From: Hoylesella buccalis ATCC 35310
GTDB taxonomy: Bacteria > Bacteroidota > Bacteroidia > Bacteroidales > Bacteroidaceae
Direction of reading: 5' to 3'
DNA length: 64,000 bases
Assembly: GCF_025151385.1 (NCBI RefSeq)
Contig: NZ_CP102287.1
Location: 2,852,001 to 2,916,000 of the forward strand
Below, one piece after another: positions 27,418-36,441 of this stretch. The position numbers and the translations under genes are program-made. The notes under the pieces were generated by a model. The model searched no databases. It was not told where the DNA came from and saw nothing but the letters and a program-made list of their open reading frames with translations. Every line of letters starts with the position of its first letter. Position 1 is the stretch's first letter.

Positions 27418-28587
27418 TCAAACAATCTTGTCTATCACACTCTTCATGCGTTTCAATCCTTCAAGCATGAGGCTGCGAGGCATGGCAATGTTGATGCGAA
27501 TGTAATCCTCGCCTGTGGTTTTACCGTACATGGTGCCGCGATTCACAAAGACTTTCCCTTCTTTCAGCAGTTTGTCTGTCAGTTCATTGCCAGTCATGCC
27601 GGTTGCCCGAACATTCACCCAGACAAGGTATGTTCCTTCCAAGTCGATGACCTCGAGTTGCGGGAGGTTGTCCTTGAAGAATGTTTTCAGTGCCTGGTAG
27701 TTCTCCCAGAGATAGACGTTGAGTTGATCAATCCAATCCTCACCCTCGTTGTAGGCCGCCTGTAGGGCGATTACGCCGAACGGATTCACGTCGCATACCT
27801 CATTGATGTTGATGGCGCGGTCAATCTTTTGCCGGTCTTCCGCATTGCTGGTGATGATGTTGGCAATCTGTAATCCGGCAATATTGAACGATTTAGTGGG
27901 TGAATTGGTTGTGATGCAATTGTCCTGACACGCTTTGGAAACGGCGGCAAAGGGTGTGAATTCATGACCTGGCATGACGAGTTCGCAATGAATTTCATCG
28001 GCAATCACCTTCACGCCATGCCTGAGACAGATGTCGTTCATGCGGCTCAGCTCCTCTGGTGTCCACACTCGTCCGGCTGGATTGTGAGGATTGCAGAGCA
28101 AGAACACTTTTGTTTTCTCGTCCGCAGCCTGTCTCTCAAAGTCGTCAAAGTCGATTTCATACGAGTTTCCTTTACGCACCAGCGCATTTTCGGCGGTGGT
28201 GCAGCCATTGTTGCGGATAGACGAGAAGAAGCAATTGTACACCGGTGTCTGTACCAGTACCTTGTCTCCAGGCTCCGTTAGTGCCTTGATGATGGCCGAA
28301 ATGGCTGGCACCACGCCAGATGTATAAATAATCCAGTCGCGCTTGATGTGCCATTGGTGTCGCCTTTCGAACCACGAAACGATGCTCTCATAATAGCTAT
28401 CAGGCACGATGGTGTACCCAAACACGCCATGGTCGACACGCTTTTTCAGTGCCTCAAGGATGCAGGGCGCAGCCTTGAAGTCCATGTCGGCCACCCACAT
28501 GGGGATGACACCTTCCTCTTTCGCCTCGTCCCATTTCACCGAGTTGGTGCCGCGGCGGTTCACAATCTCGTCAAAATCGTATTTCAT
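27418..28587 (-). CDS. MalY/PatB-type PLP aminotransferase, probable cystathionine beta-lyase
   Basis: A 389-residue cytoplasmic PLP enzyme of fold type I. The family opening DEIVNRRGTNSVKWD and MWVADMDFKAAP marks the MalY/PatB branch, whose members cleave C-S bonds in cystathionine or cysteine conjugates. The PLP lysine is Lys232 in NSPTKSFNIAGLQ; NPHNPAGRVW and VIADEIHCEL supply the other cofactor contacts, and the late arginine is in EDYIRINIAMPR. It lies 20 bases after the DUF3737 gene on the same strand and is probably its operon partner. Cystathionine lyase activity is the likeliest, not certain. Confidence 0.9.
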   Translation of the reverse strand: MKYDFDEIVNRRGTNSVKWDEAKEEGVIPMWVADMDFKAAPCILEALKKRVDHGVFGYTIVPDSYYESIVSWFERRHQWHIKRDWIIYTSGVVPAISAIIKALTEPGDKVLVQTPVYNCFFSSIRNNGCTTAENALVRKGNSYEIDFDDFERQAADEKTKVFLLCNPHNPAGRVWTPEELSRMNDICLRHGVKVIADEIHCELVMPGHEFTPFAAVSKACQDNCITTNSPTKSFNIAGLQIANIITSNAEDRQKIDRAININEVCDVNPFGVIALQAAYNEGEDWIDQLNVYLWENYQALKTFFKDNLPQLEVIDLEGTYLVWVNVRATGMTGNELTDKLLKEGKVFVNRGTMYGKTTGEDYIRINIAMPRSLMLEGLKRMKSVIDKIV

Positions 28588-28607
28588 CTTTATTTGTTGT
28601 TTGATGG

Positions 28608-29459
28608 TTAGTTGCGTACAATAATCTCGCAGTTATTGGGTTGCAGCACATGTTCGTCGATGGTCACCGAGCCGATGGCATCGGCTACGATGCGTCCCGA
28701 TGTGGGATTCTTGATGTTAGTCACCGCTCCGCGGATGTCGGCCACGAGGGTCGTCTCCTCAAACATGCGGTCGCAATCTGCCCCAAACGTACAGTTTTCC
28801 AAGACGAGGTCTTGACAATAGCATAAAGGCTGCTCGCCCGTGATGTGACAATTCACCAGTTTGAGATTTTTAGAATGCCATCCAAGGAACTCACCGTTCA
28901 GCTCCGAATCGTACACCGTGACGTTCTCGGTTTCCCAGAACGAGTCCTTGGTGGTGATTTTGGCGTTGCGTATCACGGCGTCCTTCACATATTGAAACAC
29001 GTATTTGCTGTCGCTTTCCAGTCCGTCCACATCCACATGGTTGCAGAACATGAACGGATAGGTGCCATCGTGCAGCTTCACGTTGCGCAGGGTAAGGTGG
29101 TCTACCTTCCAGAAAGTTTCGTCGGCATCGTTGATCTGCACGTTAACCAGCTTCAGTCCGTTCATTTCACGAAACAGCTTGGGCGCATCAATGATGGTGT
29201 CACTCATCACCATATCGTTGGAATACCATATCGCCGAGCGCGATCCGGTCTCAAAATAACAGTTGGTAATCACCGAGTGGTCCACATGCCACCATGGATA
29301 TTTGCCGATGAAGCGACAGTGGTCGGCCTCTATATTGTGGCATTTCTTGATTCCCGACTCGCCCTCTGTAATCGTAACATCCTCCAGTCGCGTGTCGTGA
29401 ATGCCGAAGAGCGGCCGCTCGCCTCCAAACTCTTTACCTTTTATCAATTCCATTTTCAT
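28608..29459 (-). CDS. DUF3737-family right-handed beta-helix protein
   Basis: A 283-residue cytoplasmic protein that matches the DUF3737 family: start MELIKGKEFGGERPLFG, then many short strand repeats such as IEADHCRFIGKYPWWHVDHSVI and LKLVNCHITGEQPLCYCQDL, each with V/I-x-N/D-C patterns typical of a pectate-lyase-like helix. No catalytic site is known for the family. No signal peptide is seen. It sits at the head of a two-gene unit with the C-S lyase; such proteins often accompany sulfur or sugar metabolism genes, but the role is unknown. Confidence 0.85.
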   Translation of the reverse strand: MKMELIKGKEFGGERPLFGIHDTRLEDVTITEGESGIKKCHNIEADHCRFIGKYPWWHVDHSVITNCYFETGSRSAIWYSNDMVMSDTIIDAPKLFREMNGLKLVNVQINDADETFWKVDHLTLRNVKLHDGTYPFMFCNHVDVDGLESDSKYVFQYVKDAVIRNAKITTKDSFWETENVTVYDSELNGEFLGWHSKNLKLVNCHITGEQPLCYCQDLVLENCTFGADCDRMFEETTLVADIRGAVTNIKNPTSGRIVADAIGSVTIDEHVLQPNNCEIIVRN

Positions 29460-29481
29460 TTATCATGTTTAGTTTCAAGTG

Positions 29482-29514
29482 CAAAGGTACTAATAATAAG
29501 CCGAATAGCCCAAG
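29482..29514 (-). promoter_or_regulatory. Promoter of the DUF3737/C-S lyase unit
   Basis: On the minus strand CTTG (29514-29511), 21 bases, then TACCTTTG (29489-29482). The start codon is 23 bases downstream. Confidence 0.6.
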
Positions 29515-29560
29515 TACACCTTTCGTTTTCTTCCCGTGCGTGTCCGTCTGGTGAAGGACA

Positions 29561-29602
29561 AAAAGAAAGAAGGATGCAGCATCTTCTGGGCTGCATCCTT
29601 CT
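29561..29602 (-). terminator. Intrinsic terminator of mdh
   Basis: On the minus strand AGAAGGATGCAG (29602-29591) pairs with CTGCATCCTTCT (29579-29568), 12 perfect pairs, followed by TTCTTTTT (down to 29561). It lies about 40 bases after the mdh stop. Confidence 0.85.
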
Positions 29603-29639
29603 GTGATAAGCGTTTGTCTGTCTGTTCAGACAACAGCGT

Positions 29640-30632
29640 TTAAAGATTTGGGTTGATGCTCGACCATTCTGAGATTGCCGGAACGATGTTCAGTGTTACC
29701 AACTCATCGCGCATCTTGCACAGGTGCTCATAGCTAGCATCCAGCTTGGCATTCTCCTCATCTGTGCCCTGTGGAACCTCATAGTGTGCGCCCGTCTTGT
29801 CGAGCGTTGTCTTCATGGCCATCATGATATGGTCATATTTGTCAGTGCTTACATAGGTGCCGACGGGGAAACGGAACGGCTCACCGCCCATCACCGAGCG
29901 AATCATCTCTACCGACAGGTAGGCTGGGCTCTGGAAAGAAGAGCGTCCGCGAAGCTCAATAATCTTGGCACCACCTTTGGTCACGTCCTTCTTCATCTGC
30001 TCCCACTCCTCGTTGGTGAACTCGGGTGTGCCGATAATCTCTGTCAGGGGCTTGCCTGAAATGGTAACATGACTGCCATAAACGGCCATCTGCTCGCCGT
30101 GTCCACCATAGGTTGCGGCTCCCTTCACCTCTGTTTGCATCACGTTGAATTTCTTTGCCAGTGCGCTCTGCAGGCGGGTAGAGTCAAGAGCTGCCAAGGT
30201 TGTAACCTGTGAAGGTTTCAAACCTGAATAAAGAAGTGTTACCAAACCGGTGAGGTCGGCCGGGTTGAAGATAATCACAACATGCTTCACATCAGGGCAG
30301 TACTTCTTGATGTCCTTGCCCAAGCCCTCTGCAATCTCACAGTTACCTTTGAGCAAATCCTCACGTGTCATGCCTGCCTTGCGGGGAGCACCACCTGAAG
30401 AGATGATGTACTTGGCATCGGTGAAAGCCTCTTTAACGTCTGTTGTCGCAACGATGTTCACTGAATCGAAGCCGCTCTGGCGCATTTCCTCAGCCACGCC
30501 CTCTGGTGAGAATACGTCATAAAGACAGATATTGTTTGTAAGACCCATAGACAATGCTGTCTGAACCATGTTGGAACCAATCATTCCGGCTGCGCCGACG
30601 ATGGTCAATTTTTCGTTTGTCAAAAATGCCAT
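29640..30632 (-). CDS. mdh: Malate dehydrogenase
   Basis: Interconverts malate and oxaloacetate with NAD(H) in the cytoplasm; in Prevotella-type metabolism it mainly runs towards malate on the way to succinate. The 330-residue protein has the Rossmann start LTIVGAAGMIGSNMVQ, the mobile loop with catalytic arginines APRKAGMTREDLL, and the catalytic histidine in YGGHGEQM. Its length and the MTRED loop fit the lactate-dehydrogenase-like malate dehydrogenases. It is a single-gene unit with a -7 box TAACTTTG (minus strand, 30695-30688) and a strong terminator. Confidence 0.93.
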   Translation of the reverse strand: MAFLTNEKLTIVGAAGMIGSNMVQTALSMGLTNNICLYDVFSPEGVAEEMRQSGFDSVNIVATTDVKEAFTDAKYIISSGGAPRKAGMTREDLLKGNCEIAEGLGKDIKKYCPDVKHVVIIFNPADLTGLVTLLYSGLKPSQVTTLAALDSTRLQSALAKKFNVMQTEVKGAATYGGHGEQMAVYGSHVTISGKPLTEIIGTPEFTNEEWEQMKKDVTKGGAKIIELRGRSSFQSPAYLSVEMIRSVMGGEPFRFPVGTYVSTDKYDHIMMAMKTTLDKTGAHYEVPQGTDEENAKLDASYEHLCKMRDELVTLNIVPAISEWSSINPNL

Positions 30633-30687
30633 AATTTAATTTGAATATTTATAAATGTTACTGTATATATCCTAATGCTTGTGACCA

Positions 30688-30695
30688 CAAAGTTA
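30688..30695 (-). promoter_or_regulatory. -7 box of mdh
   Basis: TAACTTTG on the minus strand, 56 bases before the start codon; no good -33 TTTG at the normal spacing. Confidence 0.4.
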
Positions 30696-30797
30696 GTAAA
30701 TATTAGGGACATACTGGCCTTTAATTGCTTTTAAATTGTTATTTATTCTAAAACTGGCTTTGTTTGTCATCCTTGCTTGACAATTTGAAGAATTTTA

Positions 30798-30829
30798 TTT
30801 GTCGCTGTGCCAGCAAAAAACTATCTTTG
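30798..30829 (+). promoter_or_regulatory. Promoter of the aminopeptidase P gene
   Basis: TTTG (30798-30801), 20 bases, then TATCTTTG (30822-30829), a full consensus match 22 bases before the start codon. Confidence 0.75.
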
Positions 30830-30850
30830 CGATAGAATAAACAAAACAGA

Positions 30851-32644
30851 ATGACTATGAAAACAGAGATTGCAGACCGACTTTCAGCGTTGCGAGAGGT
30901 GATGAAACGTGAGCGACTGGCCGCATTTATCTTTCCAAGTACCGACCCCCATAACAGCGAGTATGTGCCTGACCATTGGAAAGGGCGCGAGTGGATATCT
31001 GGTTTTGATGGCTCGGCCGGCGTGGCAGTCGTCACAATGAACCATGCTGCGCTGTGGACCGACTCGCGCTACTTCATCGCTGCGGCCAACCAACTGGCCG
31101 GAACCGAGTTCCAATTGATGAAGCAGGGCTTGCCCGAAACGCCCACCATAGCCGATTGGCTGGGTGCCGAACTCCAGCAAAGCGACAGTACCGAAATCGG
31201 TATGGATGGTCAGGTGAACGCTCACCAATTTGTGATGCAGATGAAACAGGACATGCGTGAGCGAGGTGGCATTACTATTCGGACGAATCTGGACCCACTG
31301 GCAATCATCTGGAAAGACCGTCCCAGCATCCCGAAAGACACGGTGCAGATTCAGCCCTTGCGGTATGCAGGCGAACGAACCGCTGACAAGCTGACCCGCA
31401 TTCGTCAGGCCCTGCGCCAACAACATGCTGATGGCACCCTAGTTTCTGCCCTCGACGATATTGCCTGGACACTGAACCTGCGCGGTACCGACGTGCATTG
31501 CAACCCCGTGTTCGTGGCCTACCTGCTGATTAGTACCACGAAAGCCACCCTGTGCATCGATCCCGACAAGCTCACGCCCGACGTGAAAGCGTATCTGAAA
31601 GGTGAGGGTGTGGAGGTGAGCGGCTATGACCATATCAAGGATGTACTGGCTGACTATGGCGAATATAACATCGCATTGGATCCGCAGCAGATTAACCATC
31701 ATCTTTTTGAAGGGCTGCGTGGCCCAAAAATTCTCCCGCTTACCAGTCCCATCCCTCTGTTGAAAGCAGTGAAGAACCAAGCCGAAATAGCAGGCTTCCG
31801 TGCCGCCATGGTGCGTGATGGCGTGGCGATGGTGAAATTCCTGCGATGGCTCAAGCCTGCCGTTGAGGCTGGTGGACAGACTGAGATGTCGCTCAATGAG
31901 AAGCTAACCGCCTTGCGTTCCGAACAAGACCTGTTCAGAGGCGTGTCCTTCGATACCATCGTGGGCTACGAGGAGCATGGCGCCATCGTGCACTATGAGG
32001 CCACACCCGCTACCGATGCGCCCATAGAGCCGCGGGGATTGGTGCTAATCGACAGCGGTGGGCAGTACCAGGACGGCACCACCGACATCACCCGAACCAT
32101 CGCCTTGGGCGAGCTGACCGATGAACAGCGCCGCGTGTACACGCTGGTGCTGCGGGGACACATCCAGCTGGAGCTGTGCAAATTCCCGTCGGGGGCATGT
32201 GGCTCACAGCTCGACGCATTGGCACGGCAGCCCATGTGGCGCGAGGGAATGAACTTCATGCATGGCACCGGGCATGGCGTGGGTAGTTATCTCAACGTGC
32301 ATGAGGGGCCTCATCAGATTCGTATGGAGTGGCGACCGGCTCCCTTGCTCGCCGGCATGACTGTTACCGATGAGCCGGGCATCTACATGGAGGGCAAGTT
32401 TGGCGTGCGAATAGAGAACACGTTGCTCGTCACACCTTACAAAGAAACCGAGTTTGGCAGCTTCCTGCAATTCGAATCGCTCACGCTGGCACCCATCGAC
32501 ACCACGCCCATCCTCATGGACATGCTGCTCGAGGAGGAAAAGGCATGGCTCAACGCCTATCATGCCGAGGTGTACCGGCAGCTCTCACCCCATCTAACCG
32601 ATGAGGAAAACCAATGGCTCTCGGAAGCCACCAAAGCGATATAG
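30851..32644 (+). CDS. pepP: Xaa-Pro aminopeptidase (aminopeptidase P, M24B)
   Basis: Removes N-terminal residues before proline, using two metal ions; cytoplasmic. The 597-residue protein is the long form with two creatinase-like N-terminal domains (about 5-300) before the M24 pita-bread domain. The metal ligands are visible: Asp in LIDSGGQYQDGTTDITRT (two Asp), His in MHGTGHGVGSYLNVHEGP, and two Glu in TDEPGIYMEGKFGVRIENTLLV. The start could be ATG 30851 or 30857. Transcribed alone from a consensus promoter. A long non-coding gap follows. Confidence 0.93.
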   Translation: MTMKTEIADRLSALREVMKRERLAAFIFPSTDPHNSEYVPDHWKGREWISGFDGSAGVAVVTMNHAALWTDSRYFIAAANQLAGTEFQLMKQGLPETPTIADWLGAELQQSDSTEIGMDGQVNAHQFVMQMKQDMRERGGITIRTNLDPLAIIWKDRPSIPKDTVQIQPLRYAGERTADKLTRIRQALRQQHADGTLVSALDDIAWTLNLRGTDVHCNPVFVAYLLISTTKATLCIDPDKLTPDVKAYLKGEGVEVSGYDHIKDVLADYGEYNIALDPQQINHHLFEGLRGPKILPLTSPIPLLKAVKNQAEIAGFRAAMVRDGVAMVKFLRWLKPAVEAGGQTEMSLNEKLTALRSEQDLFRGVSFDTIVGYEEHGAIVHYEATPATDAPIEPRGLVLIDSGGQYQDGTTDITRTIALGELTDEQRRVYTLVLRGHIQLELCKFPSGACGSQLDALARQPMWREGMNFMHGTGHGVGSYLNVHEGPHQIRMEWRPAPLLAGMTVTDEPGIYMEGKFGVRIENTLLVTPYKETEFGSFLQFESLTLAPIDTTPILMDMLLEEEKAWLNAYHAEVYRQLSPHLTDEENQWLSEATKAI

Positions 32645-33405
32645 GAGCAGTGGATGGGCAACTCTCCTCAAAAGTTTTAACCAACTCGTTCTTCTGCATG
32701 CGTTGTGATGACGACACGTTGTTGACAATTATCGGTCATTCAAAGCACTGAAAATCGTGATTCGGAATCGTTGTTTTTGTCAGATTTTATGGTCAAAAAA
32801 CAGGTATCTCAAAAAGTTGATTATAGAAAACGCTGGTACTTTTCATGCAATTAAAATGCGCTATATTCGCCACTTTTAGGCATTGAAATATTCATCGTAT
32901 TGACTTTCCTGCACAAAGGCATTGAGTTTGAACATCAAACTCAATGCCTTTGATAGGATACCTCATTGCTTTTGCAGCCGAAAAATGGATAGTTTTCGCG
33001 CATTTGCATAGCTTTTGATGCTTCTCGAAGGTGCTGTTTTTCTGTAAAGAGCTATCAATCAACGATATGTATTTTTGGCGTATATGCGGCCATGTGATGG
33101 ACTCGTGCAAAATATTTGAGTATTCAGAAGGCGATTGTCAAGATATTTCAGTGAAAATCGACAGTGCAGGGTAATCAAAATCCATGCCCCACTAATCGTA
33201 GTCATCTATCTCATATCCTGTGTATGTTCTTTGAAATTATTTGAACAAATCTTTTTCATATTTCAAATATTCTATGTATATTTACAGCGTAATACTTATG
33301 GAATGCACAACTTGATCATAAAAAGCACAGCTAAAATTAGGTGATGCCCTGTTTGACGTAAGTCAGTATAAACGTGAAACCTAAACATTCTTAAATTAAT
33401 ACGAT
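32645..33405. other. 761-base intergenic region before the interrupted susC
   Basis: No credible gene. It holds an 18-bp perfect hairpin (32914-32952, separate entry) and, just after it, CTCATTGCTTTT followed by AAAA and GATA at spacings like those in dispersed-element copy B (near 20058-20090), so it may be a decayed relative. The bases before susC form its leader; no consensus -7 box was convincing there. Confidence 0.45.
32914..32952 (+). repeat. 18-bp perfect inverted repeat (hairpin)
   Basis: CAAAGGCATTGAGTTTGA (32914-32931) and its exact complement (32935-32952) flank a three-base loop. It is not followed by a T-tract on the plus strand. It may be a terminator remnant, a mobile-element end or part of the dispersed element family. 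Confidence 0.75.
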
Positions 33406-35109
33406 ATGAGTAAACAAAAGTTTTTTCGAGGAGCTACGCTCTTCTTGTTTAGTCTGCTTTGCACACTGAGCAGCTATGCTCAGTCTACGGTTCAAGGAAC
33501 TGTGAAAGACGAGGTAGGTGAACCCTTGATTGGAGCCACTATCCAAGTGAAAGGAGAGCAGGGTGGTACGGTTACCGATATTGATGGTAACTATCGCTTG
33601 GCTAATGTGAAAGAAAGCGCAACGCTGGTATTTACCTATGTGGGTTATGCAACCCAAGAGATTGCCGTGAAGGGTCAAACACAAATCAATGTGACCATGG
33701 AAACTGACAGACGCGATCTTGACGAGATTGTGGTTGTGGGTTATGCTGTTGGAACCAAGCGAAATGTTTCGGGTGCCATTGACCGCGTAGGAGAAAAAGA
33801 TATGAACAAGGGTGTTGTGACCGATGCTACCGACGCATTGAAAGGCAAGGTGAGTGGCGTGGTGATCAGTAGTGCGGGTGGCGACCCCATGGGAACAGCC
33901 AATGTACGCATCCGTGGAACCTCTTCTCTTTCAGGTGGAAACGATCCGTTGGTCATCATTGACGGTATCTTTACTGACATGGCGATGTTCAATGCTTTGC
34001 AGCCTAACGACATTGAGAGTATGACCATCCTGAAGGACGCCTCTGAAACAGCACAGTATGGTTCGCGCGGTGCTGCCGGTGTTATTGTGGTAGCTACGAA
34101 GCGAGGCAAGAGCGGAACATCAAACATCAATTATAATGGAACCATTGGAATCAATTCTGTATTTAAAAATATAGAAATGCTTGACGCTTCAGCTTATCGT
34201 AACTTAGCGAAAGAACGCAACCTTACCTTTACCGATATGAAGGCTAACACCAATTGGCTGGATGCTGTAGAGCGTTCGACGGGTATGACGCAGAATCATC
34301 ATGTTTCGTTCTCGTCTGGTAATGACAAGGGAAATTATAGAGCTAGCTTGGGATATATACAGCGTCAGGGTGCCATTCGTGGTTCGGAAATGCAAAACTA
34401 TACCGCTAAATTAGATGCAACCCAGTTTGGATTTAACAAGAAACTGAAGTTAGAACTAGGCCTGCAAGTAGGTGAACGTAAAGGCAAGCATCAGTACGAC
34501 ATGTACCGCATGTTCTACTCGGCCGCTGCTTACAATCCTACTTATCCTACCCACAAGAATGCCCAAGGCATTTGGGATGAGGATTATTTGGCCAATGAGG
34601 TGTATAATCCACTTGGACAGTTGGAGATTCAGAATCAATATACTGCCAGTAATCAGAATGTACATGGCAAAGCTACATGGACATTGCTCGATGGCTTGTT
34701 CTTGAGTGCGTTCGGCAGTTACACGAAGTTCAACGTAGAGCTTCAGCGTTATCTTCCCAATGATATTAAACAAGGTATTGATAATGGTAATGGATGGGCT
34801 TACTTAAGAAATAAGAGACGCCAGGATTTGATGGGAAACATCCAGCTGACGTACAAGAAAGATTTTGGCGCTCATCATATTGATGCTTTGGCTTTGGTGG
34901 AAGGACAGAGTTATAAAACCTTTTGGAACAGTTCTGAAGCGCGAGGCTTTGAAACCAATTACTTTGGTGTGAACAACATGAAGGCCGGAGCCAATGTCTC
35001 TTGGGGTGACAACCAAAGTGAGTCAAAAGAATATATGCTGAACTCGTATATGGCTCGTATCAATTATATGTATGCTAACCGATCACTACTGTCCACGAAA
35101 ATCTTTTAA
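33406..35109 (+). pseudogene. susC: SusC/RagA TonB-dependent receptor, N-terminal part (interrupted by IS)
   Basis: The first 556 codons (to 35073, then three shared codons of the target duplication) of a SusC-type outer-membrane importer. Present are the signal peptide (MSKQKFFRGATLFLFSLLCTLSSYAQ, cleaved after SYA), the carboxypeptidase-regulatory-like domain (STVQGTVKDEVGEPLIGATI), a TonB box region (LDEIVVVGYAV), the plug (LKGKVSGVVISS, RIRGTSSLSGG, VIIDGI, QYGSRGAAGVIVVATKRG) and the first barrel strands. An IS4-type element inserted at 35084 adds eight foreign residues and a stop. Joining to 36442 restores one frame of about 995 residues, normal for SusC, so the disruption is recent. 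Confidence 0.93.
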
Positions 35110-36441
35110 TAATCTCTTGAAACGCCTATAAATACAAGCTTGTAGGAGATAAAATAGACTCCCTACTTTTGAAAAGAGTATCTTTGCCACAAATTACAAT
35201 TTGAAAGCAGATACTTATGAACAAAGGTCGATACGTATTTTCACAGCTGTGCGACTTTCTGCCGACAGACCATTTCAAATGGTTGATAAAAAAGTATGAA
35301 GGTAATAAATATGTGAAGAGTTTCACTTGTTGGAATCATCTGATGGTTCTTCTATTTGGTCAGTTGTCTAATCGTGAGGGATTACGAGACCTTATTGTAA
35401 CCATCACTCCGTTCAAGTCAGCGTTCCACCATCTTGGTTTTGGAAAGAATGTCAGTAGAAGCAATTTGAGCAAGGCCAATGAAATACGCGAAGTCAAGAT
35501 ATTCCAAGAGTTTGCAGACAAGATGGTTTCCATAGCAAGAGAGAAACGAGGAGTCGTCAAGGACTTCTTCATATCGAACAATGTCTATGCGTTTGACTCC
35601 TCAACAATATCATTGTGCCTTTCTGTATACTGGTGGACTAAACTGCATCATGGGAAAGGAGGAGTGAAATTGCATGAACTGTATGACGTGAAGACAGACA
35701 TTCCGACATTTTCTGTCATTACAGACGCTTCAGTTCACGATTCTCAAGTGATGGAGCTAATTCCCTATGAGAAAGAGAGTTTCTATATATTTGACAGAGC
35801 GTATATGGCAACTAGGAAACTTTATATAATAGAAGGAGCAGAAGCTTACTTTGTCGTGAGAGAGAAGCATAAAATGCCGTTTGAGGTCATAGAGGATAAA
35901 GAATACAACAACCCTTCATCTGGAATTATGGCTGACCAAATTATACGTTTCAAGGGATACAAGACTAAGAAGCAATATCCAAATAAACTTCGACGAGTGG
36001 TATTCTATGACTATGATGGTAATAGGACATTTGTATTTTACACGAACAATTTTGAAATTACAGCGGAACAGGTTGCTATGCTTTACAAATACAGATGGAG
36101 AGTAGAACTGTTCTTCAAATGGCTGAAGCAACATCTGCGCATCAAAGAGTTTTATGGAACCTCGGAGAATGCTGTAAAAATACAAATCTATGCAGCTATC
36201 ATTGCATATTGTCTTGTCGTTATCGTACAAGAATGTATGGGGCTAAAGCTTCAAACCTATGATGTTCTAAGAATTTTAAGCACGGCATTGTTGACAAAAA
36301 TGCCATTGTGTGACTTGCTCATTGAACAGAAAGAGGAAGAATTTACTGAAGGAAAAAACCTGCAGCTCTGCCTCAATTTTGATGGGTAACTATCAATTTG
36401 TTACTTTTTGAAATGTTAAAGGGTTTTCGTGGACAGTAGTG
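35084..36441 (+). mobile_element. IS4-family insertion sequence with target duplication
   Basis: A 1.36-kb element with 18-base perfect terminal inverted repeats, CACTACTGTCCACGAAAA at the left and its complement at the right, with partial match continuing about eight bases. The host sequence CTAACCGAT flanks it on both sides (35075-35083 and 36442-36450). A preceding G is also shared, so the duplication is nine or ten bases depending on where the right end is set; both fit IS4-type elements. One transposase gene (35217-36389) fills it. It disrupts susC in the same orientation. Confidence 0.95.
35217..36389 (+). CDS. IS4-family transposase (DUF4372 + DDE domain)
   Basis: A 390-residue transposase. 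The N-terminal 75 residues (YVFSQLCDFLPTDHFKWLIKK, FTCWNHLMVLLFGQLSNREGLRDL) match the DUF4372 DNA-binding domain of IS4-type enzymes. The DDE triad is visible: Asp in VYAFDSSTISL, Asp in FYIFDRAYMA, and Glu in the family signature Y-(2)-R-(3)-E-(6)-K, here YRWRVELFFKWLK. The frame is full length and undamaged, so the element may be active. A -7-like TATCTTTG lies at 35179-35186, 30 bases before the start. Codon use is AT-richer than the flanking susC. Confidence 0.95.
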   Translation: MNKGRYVFSQLCDFLPTDHFKWLIKKYEGNKYVKSFTCWNHLMVLLFGQLSNREGLRDLIVTITPFKSAFHHLGFGKNVSRSNLSKANEIREVKIFQEFADKMVSIAREKRGVVKDFFISNNVYAFDSSTISLCLSVYWWTKLHHGKGGVKLHELYDVKTDIPTFSVITDASVHDSQVMELIPYEKESFYIFDRAYMATRKLYIIEGAEAYFVVREKHKMPFEVIEDKEYNNPSSGIMADQIIRFKGYKTKKQYPNKLRRVVFYDYDGNRTFVFYTNNFEITAEQVAMLYKYRWRVELFFKWLKQHLRIKEFYGTSENAVKIQIYAAIIAYCLVVIVQECMGLKLQTYDVLRILSTALLTKMPLCDLLIEQKEEEFTEGKNLQLCLNFDG

